Source: an uncultured Pseudomonadales bacterium
GTDB lineage: Bacteria; Pseudomonadota; Gammaproteobacteria; Pseudomonadales; Balneatricaceae
DNA length: 64,000 bases
Direction of reading: 5' to 3'
Assembly (NCBI GenBank): GCA_937773555.1
Contig: CALJVT010000005.1
Coordinates: forward strand, 186,001-250,000
The notes under the pieces are model-generated. The model saw only the letters and a program-made list of their open reading frames with translations. It was not told the DNA's origin and did no database searches. A program made the translations under genes and the position numbers. This document shows positions 57,094 to 64,000 of this stretch, piece by piece; position 1 is the first letter of the stretch; each line of letters opens with the position of its first letter.

Positions 57094-58215
57094 TTAAGGG
57101 TTACCTAGAGGATACAAAACCACGTCGTGAAAGCCGCAAATCACAGGCACTAGGCCCGCCAACTCTTGGTCTAATGTCGGGTCGCCTGAGTCGACTAACA
57201 GTGGCCTACCATTGAGACCCTTGAGTTTGGTTTTGGTTGCCACAATGTGAATATTAGTCAACCCCAAATGTTTAATCAGCTCTGCACTAAGTTGCTGGTT
57301 ACCCCGACCTAACACGTGCCCCTGGCCCCCAATTAGAGTAATGAAAAGCTGTGCTGAATGGTGCCTGCATAAAGCTAGCAACTGTTGCGCTGTAACATCG
57401 CTGGCAACCACTTGGCCATCTTCGATAACGTCTACACCTAACAAAGTGTTTTTTAGGTCTAAGTAGTTCATGATTGCCGCTACAGTAGAACCAGAACCCA
57501 TAATATACCGAATACCAGGCTCCATAAGTTCCTCTACATGGGCAGATATATCATCTAACACTAAAGCTTCGATTTCTTTGGAACCTTCTTTAGCACCATC
57601 TTTGGTGGCTTGCATATATTGATGCGACTCAGGTACTTGAAGCTCGCCATAATAGCGAGCCTTTACTCGTCCAGCACGAAACTCTTCCTCGTCTATATCG
57701 CGTACTTCTTGGCTGCGCAAACTCACAAGCTCACCCCTCACTAACTGAGCAATCACTTGGCCTGCGGCCAAGGGTGTAATGCCATATACGCCCGAATGAA
57801 TCTTTACACCCGCAGGTATACCTACAACAGGCACTTGGTCTCCAATCGCTTTTAAAAGGTCTCTTGCAGTGCCATCTCCCCCTACAAACACCAGCAAATC
57901 CACCCCTTTCTTTAGTAAGGCTTGCGCAGCTAGCATAGTGTCCGTTGCGCGTGAAGGTTGGGTTTTGGCCTCACCAATCACCTTAGTGGTTATACCAGCA
58001 GCTAGGCCACAATCTGCGCCCATGTCACCAGAAAATGCATAAATGCATACATCAAGCCCAGCCAACTCAGTTAGTGCCTGCATACAGCGCACATTAGCCT
58101 TCGGCACAGCACCAAGGGCTAATGCTTCTGGTGCCACATTGTCGCTACCTTTTAATGCCACACTTCCACCTAAGCCTGCTAGGGGGTTAACCACTAAACC
58201 GATGTTAAACGTCAT
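57094..58215 (-). CDS. ATP-NAD kinase family protein (AcoX-like)
   Basis: 373 residues. LLVFVGGDGTARDLL is the GGDG ATP-binding motif of the NAD kinase/diacylglycerol kinase fold; IGLVVNPLAGLGGSVALKG is the N-terminal loop of the AcoX/COG3199 subgroup. Actual substrate of this subgroup is not settled. It follows pdxB directly (zero gap) and so is probably in one operon with trmH and pdxB. Confidence 0.82.
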   Translation of the reverse strand: MTFNIGLVVNPLAGLGGSVALKGSDNVAPEALALGAVPKANVRCMQALTELAGLDVCIYAFSGDMGADCGLAAGITTKVIGEAKTQPSRATDTMLAAQALLKKGVDLLVFVGGDGTARDLLKAIGDQVPVVGIPAGVKIHSGVYGITPLAAGQVIAQLVRGELVSLRSQEVRDIDEEEFRAGRVKARYYGELQVPESHQYMQATKDGAKEGSKEIEALVLDDISAHVEELMEPGIRYIMGSGSTVAAIMNYLDLKNTLLGVDVIEDGQVVASDVTAQQLLALCRHHSAQLFITLIGGQGHVLGRGNQQLSAELIKHLGLTNIHIVATKTKLKGLNGRPLLVDSGDPTLDQELAGLVPVICGFHDVVLYPLGNP

Positions 58216-59349
58216 TTACGGTGTCTCATGTAAAATATCAAAACCCAAGCCAATCATCATGGTGGTAGTGTCGGTGTTAGTCATGCCTTGCAATTGAAGG
58301 CTAGAAAATTCTCGCCTTATGGGGTAGTTTTTGCGCAACCAATCAAAATCATTACCTTCATGCATACGGGCATTATCTTCCATCAATGGATAAACACTAC
58401 CACAAGCTTGAGCTAAGACTTCCTTAGCTGTTTTATTGGGGCTGACTTGTAGTGATGATAGATCCGGCTGAGGTATTAACCGATCTAGCTGATGACTAGA
58501 ATCCAACCCGAAGTGTTCACAAAAGTCCTTATATATCATATAAGTACCTCGCATTTTTCCTTCTAAAGAATGCCCGGCAATGTGTGGCGTCACACAATGA
58601 CAATAGTCAAATAGACTCTTGTCTATATTAGGTTCTTGATGCCATACATCCATAAACAAATGTAAATCATGGTCGTTTTTTTGGCGTTCTAAAAGCGCTT
58701 GCTGATCGACTACCTCACCTCGCCCCGCACTGATTAGCACGGTCCCTTTGGCTAAGCTTTTAATACGTTTTTCATGCAACAAGTTTTCAGTGGCATGCGC
58801 CCCTGTTTTAGTCAACGGTGTGTGCAAACACACAATTTGGCAGCGCGATAACAACTCATCTAATTCAACATAGTCAGGATGCCCTGCATCTGCTTTTGGT
58901 GGGTCACATTGCAGCAGGTTAAATCCAGCTTTTTGCAGCCTAAGAGCTAATTGTCCACCGACATTGCCAGCACCCACAATGCCAATAGTTCGTAAGCGAG
59001 GGTCAATACCGAGAGTTTGCCAAGCATGGTTGAGACAGGCGATCACATAGTCGACTACCCCAGCGGCATTACAACCAGGGGCATTACGCCACACAATGTT
59101 GTTAGCATCCATATAGTCCGTGGCTAGATGATCTGTGCCAATAGTACAGGTACCCACAAATTGCACCTTGCTGCCCTTCAACAAGGCTGGAGTCACTTTG
59201 GCAGTTGAACGCAGTACTAGCGCATCGGCGTTAGCAACTTGTTCCGGGGTAATTGACCGGCCATTAACCCGAGTAATTTGTGCTAGGTCACCAAAAAGTT
59301 CATCAAGTAGTAATATAGTGTCATCTGCTACTAAGTTAATCAGGGCCAT
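58216..59349 (-). CDS. pdxB: Erythronate-4-phosphate dehydrogenase
   Basis: 377 residues from the ATG at 59349 (AGGAG seven bases upstream; the ATG overlaps the trmH stop as TAATG). E. coli PdxB has 378. NAD fold IGIVGAGNVGGQLALRLQKAG; catalytic Arg, Glu and His in SAGRGEVVD, DVWHQEP and TPHIAGHS. Second step of the DXP-independent start of pyridoxal phosphate synthesis, typical of Gammaproteobacteria. Confidence 0.94.
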   Translation of the reverse strand: MALINLVADDTILLLDELFGDLAQITRVNGRSITPEQVANADALVLRSTAKVTPALLKGSKVQFVGTCTIGTDHLATDYMDANNIVWRNAPGCNAAGVVDYVIACLNHAWQTLGIDPRLRTIGIVGAGNVGGQLALRLQKAGFNLLQCDPPKADAGHPDYVELDELLSRCQIVCLHTPLTKTGAHATENLLHEKRIKSLAKGTVLISAGRGEVVDQQALLERQKNDHDLHLFMDVWHQEPNIDKSLFDYCHCVTPHIAGHSLEGKMRGTYMIYKDFCEHFGLDSSHQLDRLIPQPDLSSLQVSPNKTAKEVLAQACGSVYPLMEDNARMHEGNDFDWLRKNYPIRREFSSLQLQGMTNTDTTTMMIGLGFDILHETP

Positions 59350-60086
59350 TAAATTACTCCTAGGCTTTTGGGGGTATAGGTGTTGGTAGAATCTTGATGT
59401 ATGCCAGCACTTTGTTTGGCACTGGCATGCCATTGGTTTACATTGACAATATCACCATCAGTTTCCATGGCGGGGTAAGCTAAGCCATGGCAATCACAAA
59501 AATCAGCTAACTTGGGGTAACTCCAACGAAATAACGTTTTTTCGTAGTCTGCACCCAACAGTTGAGGACGACTATAACTGCCCTGTAACTCCCTTTGACG
59601 CTGAGCTTCAAGTAATATGATGGCAGCCGCCACAGACACGTTAAACGAGTGCACCATACCTAACATAGGAATCACCACTTGATGGTCTGATGCGGCTAAT
59701 GCTGAAGGGCTGACACCATGCATTTCTGCACCCAGGATAAGTGCTGTGGGCAGGGTGTAGTCTAACTCACGATAATCGACAGCCAGATCACTTAAATGGG
59801 CTGACACTAACTGCATACCCTGTTTTTTAGCAGTATATAGCGCGCTATTCATATTATCATGAGCCATTATATTTACCCACTTTTGGCTACCAAGGGCTGT
59901 GCCCTTGTGATTACCAAATCCGCCTGCAGGTGTGACCACATGCGCACGGTGTATGCCCACCGCATCGCAGGTACGAATAAGCGCTGAAATATTTTGAGCT
60001 TTATTAACTTGGTCAGTAATGATGGTTAAATCAAGCTGACGGCAAGCCAGGGTGGCTTTATATTTTGCCAAACGAGCAGGAGTCAT
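59349..60086 (-). CDS. trmH: tRNA (guanosine-18-2'-O)-methyltransferase
   Basis: 245 residues, SPOUT fold. N-terminal NISALIRTCDAVGI and the SAM knot LILGAEMHGVS...IPMLGMVHSFNVSVAAAIIL match TrmH. Methylates G18 in the D loop of tRNA. Coupled to pdxB by a one-base stop/start overlap. Confidence 0.92.
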   Translation of the reverse strand: MTPARLAKYKATLACRQLDLTIITDQVNKAQNISALIRTCDAVGIHRAHVVTPAGGFGNHKGTALGSQKWVNIMAHDNMNSALYTAKKQGMQLVSAHLSDLAVDYRELDYTLPTALILGAEMHGVSPSALAASDHQVVIPMLGMVHSFNVSVAAAIILLEAQRQRELQGSYSRPQLLGADYEKTLFRWSYPKLADFCDCHGLAYPAMETDGDIVNVNQWHASAKQSAGIHQDSTNTYTPKSLGVI

Positions 60087-60197
60087 AGGGTTACGAAAAA
60101 ATCAGGATGTATCAGCCATTAATGATAACAATTTATTGATTAGATTTGTTACAATGTGTGTATATTAAGGATTATCTTACACTTCATTACACAATCA

Positions 60198-61058
60198 ATG
60201 ACGCAAAACCACGTAACACCTATTATTGCTTATCAGGGCCATCAAGGTGCTTATTCCCACCTGTCTTGCCAACGGATGTTCCCAAACTTTGAAGCTCGTG
60301 CTTGCATGAGCTTCAGCGCTGCTATGGCGATGGTAGAGCGAGGCGAAGCTCACATTGCTATGATTCCTGTAGAAAACTCTACCGCAGGCCGGGTAGAAGA
60401 AATTTACCGCCAACTACCTCACACGTCGCTGTATGTTATTGGTGAACATTATGAACCGGTTAACCATTGTTTATTAGGTTTGAAAAACAGCTCAGTAGCG
60501 CAGATAAAAACTGTGGGCTCACACCCCCAAGCGTTGGCTCAATGTGATAAACGCCTTACAAAGCTTAACATTCGACCTACAGCAACGCTAGATACCGCTG
60601 GGGCTGCCCTTGAAGTGAGCCAAAAAGGTGATCTGAGTCATGGTGCTATCGCCTCTAGCTTAGCCGCACAGCTGTATGATTTAGCTATTCTACAAGAGAA
60701 TTTTCAAGACGTTCAGGGCAATACCACGCGTTTCTTAATCTTATCGCGTGAACATAAAATCCCTACTCAAGTCATCGGTCAAAAATACATCACTTCATTT
60801 TTGTTTACCGTACGCAACATCCCCTCTGCTCTGTACAAGGCCATGGGTGGCTTGGCCACCAATAACGTCAACCTAATTAAATTAGAAAGCTATACCCCAG
60901 ACGGGCGAATGGTAGCAACTCAGTTTCACATTGATGCTGAAGCCCATCCACACGACGCCAATATGATTTTAGCCATGGACGAATTGGCTTATTTTGCTAA
61001 AGACATCCGTATGTTAGGCACCTATGTTGCTAGTGACTATAGGTACCTAAAGGTTTAA
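60198..61058 (+). CDS. pheA: Prephenate dehydratase with ACT domain
   Basis: 286 residues from the ATG at 60198; a GTG start at 60156 would add fourteen odd residues. Catalytic domain with AYQGHQGAYSH, MIPVENSTAGRV and the TRF motif in GNTTRFLIL; C-terminal ACT domain with LESYTPDG, the phenylalanine-binding ESRP equivalent. No chorismate mutase domain is fused, unlike E. coli PheA. Makes phenylpyruvate for phenylalanine. Confidence 0.88.
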   Translation: MTQNHVTPIIAYQGHQGAYSHLSCQRMFPNFEARACMSFSAAMAMVERGEAHIAMIPVENSTAGRVEEIYRQLPHTSLYVIGEHYEPVNHCLLGLKNSSVAQIKTVGSHPQALAQCDKRLTKLNIRPTATLDTAGAALEVSQKGDLSHGAIASSLAAQLYDLAILQENFQDVQGNTTRFLILSREHKIPTQVIGQKYITSFLFTVRNIPSALYKAMGGLATNNVNLIKLESYTPDGRMVATQFHIDAEAHPHDANMILAMDELAYFAKDIRMLGTYVASDYRYLKV

Positions 61059-61145
61059 ACCCGTGCAACATAAATAACGACTTATACCTAAAGCCCATTT
61101 TTTAACAATTATCAACACTAGCTACACCAGTCTGGAGTCGACATC

Positions 61146-61745
61146 ATGTTTCAATCAACTAAATTACTTTATGCATTAACACTTGTGCTGCTATTTTCAG
61201 GCGGGCTGTTATTAGCTAAATATGCACCATGGGCTGATCAAAGCACGGCTAACGCAGGGTATGCTAATTTGGGCGGCGACTTCACATTAAGTTCTAAGGA
61301 TGGAGAAGTGAGCCTTGAAGACTACCGTGGTCAGGTGGTGTTGATGTATTTTGGCTTTACCTCATGTCCAGATGTATGCCCTACTGCGCTCTCCACCATT
61401 GCAGCAAGCATGCGCCAATTAACACCCAATCTAGAAGCGCAAATTCAACCCTTATTTGTTAGCGTAGATCCAGGCCGTGACACACTAGATAATCTGGCCA
61501 TATACAGTGCCTACTTTCACCCTAGAATGTTGGGTATTACTGGAAGCATTGAAGCCATTGATGAGATAGTAAAAAAGTATGGGGCATACTATAGCCATAT
61601 CCCACTAGAAAACTCTGCACTAGCCTATACTGTAGACCACACCTCTCGGGTATACCTTATAGGCACTGAAGGTCAGCTTATAAGCACTGTTGCTCACGGC
61701 ACCTCAGTAGACGAATTGGTAGCTTTACTTAAGCAACATTTGTAG
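61146..61745 (+). CDS. SCO1/SenC-family copper chaperone
   Basis: 199 residues. N-terminal membrane anchor (8-25), thioredoxin-like domain with copper ligands CPDVCP and His in VDHTSRVYL. Delivers copper to cytochrome c oxidase CuA or acts as a thiol reductase. The stop lies inside the convergent epmC gene (17-base overlap). Confidence 0.9.
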   Translation: MFQSTKLLYALTLVLLFSGGLLLAKYAPWADQSTANAGYANLGGDFTLSSKDGEVSLEDYRGQVVLMYFGFTSCPDVCPTALSTIAASMRQLTPNLEAQIQPLFVSVDPGRDTLDNLAIYSAYFHPRMLGITGSIEAIDEIVKKYGAYYSHIPLENSALAYTVDHTSRVYLIGTEGQLISTVAHGTSVDELVALLKQHL

Positions 61746-62313
61746 GTTTTTCTTCTGGCCAGTAGAGCTTATCAAGAGTGACGAAGCCACCATAGGTTTG
61801 CTGTAATTGCAAAAACAGTAGCCTTGCCTCGGGTGGCAACCCATGGGCAAAATAGGCCCGCGCCTGAGCTGAAACAGCTAACCTAAAGGCTAAGTCATCG
61901 CAGTCTGCACCGTTTAGGTTATCGGCGCTGGCAACAAACAGTCGCTGAGTTGCCAAACTAAACAGCCACTCTAGGGCCTGTGGTTTAACCTCTACTGTTT
62001 CAAATTCTGCTTGCTGCTGATGACTGCGTCCGTCTGGTCGGTACCAATAACCAAAATCTTCAAGTAATCTTCTGGCCTTACCAGCCACACACCAATGTGA
62101 TATTTCATGCAAAGCGCTGGCAAAGTAACCGTGGGCAAATACTATTTGGTGAACTGCACACTGAGCGTTAGCTGGTTCATAAATGGGCTCATCTAGTTTA
62201 CCATGGCGCCCATCACACAAGGCACAGACTAGGCGTGTGTTAAGTGACTTGACGAACAACCCATCAAACAGCTTAATGATTTGCTGGCACTGGCATTTAG
62301 TGTGTTTAGGCAT
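61729..62313 (-). CDS. epmC: Elongation factor P hydroxylase EpmC
   Basis: 194 residues. FAHGYFASALHEISHWCVAG holds the metal-binding His...H and DFGYWYRPDGR the second conserved block of the EpmC/YfcM family. Hydroxylates the beta-lysylated lysine of EF-P. Three CxxC-type cysteines near the ends of the first 35 residues. Its presence predicts epmAB elsewhere. Confidence 0.92.
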   Translation of the reverse strand: MPKHTKCQCQQIIKLFDGLFVKSLNTRLVCALCDGRHGKLDEPIYEPANAQCAVHQIVFAHGYFASALHEISHWCVAGKARRLLEDFGYWYRPDGRSHQQQAEFETVEVKPQALEWLFSLATQRLFVASADNLNGADCDDLAFRLAVSAQARAYFAHGLPPEARLLFLQLQQTYGGFVTLDKLYWPEEKPTNVA

Positions 62314-62390
62314 TAGTTAATTATGGCCGAATATGCACAAAGCGGCTATTATAGCCCATCTTTTTTCCCACCAACACTTTGGTTTTTCTA

Positions 62391-63776
62391 ATGCATCAAA
62401 TAACGGGCCATACCTACAGCGCAGCAGCCATGGGCCAGGAATTACGTCAATTCTTGCGCTTAGGTACTCCCATACTCATTGCTGAAGCGTTACATATGAG
62501 CGCCAGCTTCGTTGATACTATTATGGCAGGTCGTTATAGCTCAGCAGACTTAGCTGCTGTGGCTGTTGGATCTAGCTTGTTATTCCCCGTATTAATATTG
62601 ATGATGGGGACTATCATGGCAACAACACCCACTGTTGCTCAATACTTCGGTGCAAAAAAGCTCACTCTAATCGGCCCTTTTGTGCAGCAATCTTTATGGC
62701 TAGCTGCCATCTTAAGCTGCTTAGCTGTGGGGTTGTTATACGCCTTAGACCCATTATTTGATTGGTTAGACATTAAGGATCCAATAAAAGGCATCGGTTT
62801 ACGTTATTTGCATGCAGCTGCATTAAGTTTGCCGGCTGTGGCCATTATGCAGAGCCTGCGTAGCTTCAGTGAAGGTTTAGGTATCACTAAACCTATGATG
62901 TATTTTAGTTTGTTAGGCTTAGTGATCAATATCCCCATGAACTATATCTTTATTTATGGGTATTTTGGTATCCCAGAAATGGGTGGCGAAGGCTGCGGTT
63001 GGGCAACTGCCATAAGTATGTGGGCCAGCGTTATTGGCATGGCTATTTATGTTTATATTAAGCCTGCTTACCACCAGTGCGCTATGTTTAGCCAGTTTAA
63101 TTGGCCACAACTGAGCATTCAAATTAAGATTTTAAAAGTGGGTTTACCCATCGGTTTTTCTATTTTTATAGAAGCCACAATGTTCGCCATAGTCGCTTTA
63201 CTGCTAGCACCGCTGGGTGCCGATATTGTTGCTGCTCACCAATTAGTTCTCAACTTTACCAGCATGTGCTTTATGATCCCATTGAGCATTGGCATGGCAC
63301 TCACCATCCGCGTAGGCCACGGCATTGGTGGCAACTTGCCAGAGCAAGTGAAACGTTCTGTGCTGGTTGGTTTTGGCCTGGCATTAGGTCTATCAAGCTT
63401 AACCTGCTTGCTTATGCTCCTGCTTCCAGTCACCTTAGCAAACATTTACACTACTGAACCTATTGTGGTAGAAATTGCTGCAAGCCTATTTATTTTTGCT
63501 GCGTTGTTCCAGTTTTCAGATGCGTTACAGATCGCTGCCAATGGTGCTTTACGTGGCTTTAAAGATACTGCTAAACCATTATTACTTATTTTCATTTCTT
63601 ATTGGTTAACTGGCCTGCCCCTAGGCTACATATTAGGCATGACAGACATCATCTACCCTGCAATGGGTGCCTCAGGGTTTTGGATTGGCATCATTTTTGG
63701 CCTCAGTGTGGCAGCACTGCTGTTAAGCCTGCGCTTATGGCGAGTTTTAAGTAAGCCTTTTCCACACCCCAGCTAG
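62391..63776 (+). CDS. MATE-family multidrug efflux transporter (NorM-like)
   Basis: 461 residues from the ATG at 62391; a TTG four codons earlier is less likely. Twelve membrane segments in two similar halves; LRLGTPILIAEALHMSASFVDTIMAGRYS is the N-terminal MATE pattern (shown by its first part LRLGTPILIAE). Sodium- or proton-driven drug and cation export. Monocistronic. Confidence 0.88.
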   Translation: MHQITGHTYSAAAMGQELRQFLRLGTPILIAEALHMSASFVDTIMAGRYSSADLAAVAVGSSLLFPVLILMMGTIMATTPTVAQYFGAKKLTLIGPFVQQSLWLAAILSCLAVGLLYALDPLFDWLDIKDPIKGIGLRYLHAAALSLPAVAIMQSLRSFSEGLGITKPMMYFSLLGLVINIPMNYIFIYGYFGIPEMGGEGCGWATAISMWASVIGMAIYVYIKPAYHQCAMFSQFNWPQLSIQIKILKVGLPIGFSIFIEATMFAIVALLLAPLGADIVAAHQLVLNFTSMCFMIPLSIGMALTIRVGHGIGGNLPEQVKRSVLVGFGLALGLSSLTCLLMLLLPVTLANIYTTEPIVVEIAASLFIFAALFQFSDALQIAANGALRGFKDTAKPLLLIFISYWLTGLPLGYILGMTDIIYPAMGASGFWIGIIFGLSVAALLLSLRLWRVLSKPFPHPS

Positions 63777-63908
63777 GTTGATTTATTAGCCAGCGCCACT
63801 ATATACATCTTACAGACCTAAAAAGTAACTTTTTCTTGGCTCAATGCTACTGAGTTTTACTTCAAAACCACGTATCATAGCCTTAAACAACCTAATTAAG
63901 AGAACACC

Positions 63909-64000
63909 ATGAGCGAACTAACTCACGCGGTAACAGACGCCACCTTTGACCTCGACGTCGCCAATGCAGATGTGCCTGTATTACTAGACTTTTGGGCACC
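63909..64000 (+). CDS. trxA: Thioredoxin (3' partial)
   Basis: The first 30 codons are inside the window. [20 protein letters not shown] and LLDFWAP, the strand just before the WCGPC active site, identify a thioredoxin. The active site itself lies beyond the window edge. TrxA would also be the electron donor for the CysH domain and Msr enzymes seen above. Confidence 0.85.
   Translation, partial: MSELTHAVTDATFDLDVANADVPVLLDFWA

Overview
The window looks like chromosomal DNA of a heterotrophic, probably marine gammaproteobacterium. PdxB, EpmC (the hydroxylase of the EF-P modification pathway), FabV, FadH, AvtA, AlaA and YajG together point to Gammaproteobacteria. Sarcosine oxidase, a HAAT-type amino-acid/amide importer, an ammonium transporter, a TauD-type dioxygenase and a SulP permease suggest a cell that feeds on small nitrogen and sulfur osmolytes. 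No insertion sequence, integrase, phage gene or CRISPR array was seen. Genus cannot be fixed from the sequence alone.

Layout. 1-3064: 3' part of a livHMGF import operon. 3198-4115: Ppx/GppA phosphatase, divergent from amt (4406-5665), which has a near-perfect sigma-54 promoter and two NtrC-like sites. 5727-11859: a 6.1-kb block (RpiR regulator, one-piece permease, ATPase, binding protein, HAD-like protein) lying between two direct copies of the last 15 codons plus terminator of amt, so it looks like an acquired island. 12227-17579: DapA-family lyase, GNAT-like protein, and fadH with a dienoyl-CoA isomerase, which together degrade unsaturated fatty acids. 17587-21432: flavin reductase-MarR fusion, divergent from a persulfide dioxygenase-SulP operon, with two perfect palindromes between them. 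21467-27144: PhhB, ABC exporter, MFS, AvtA, GNAT.

27313-30230: cysD followed by a CysN protein whose C-terminus is a CysH (PAPS reductase) domain, an unusual fusion. 31274-37533: class V aminotransferase and soxBDAG. 37946-43109: two-component system resembling PdsR/PdsS of the proteobacterial dedicated sortase system, with an OmpA-like protein and three unknown proteins, but no sortase or sortase substrate. 43405-43480 and 54147-54469: tRNA-Val and a tRNA Asp-Val-Asp cluster. 43679-44875: FabV. 44911-49703: two tandem GGDEF-EAL paralogues sharing an identical 63-bp tract. 49700-53659: MsrP, TauD-like dioxygenase and a LytS/LytTR pair. 54720-64000: housekeeping genes (YajG, MsrB, AlaA, NAD-kinase-like, PdxB, TrmH, prephenate dehydratase, Sco, EpmC, MATE pump and the start of thioredoxin).

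The most notable items are the island between duplicated amt 3' ends, the CysN-CysH fusion, the sortase-less Pds-like locus, and the palindrome pair in front of the persulfide dioxygenase. All product names rest on motif recognition by eye; no database search was possible.
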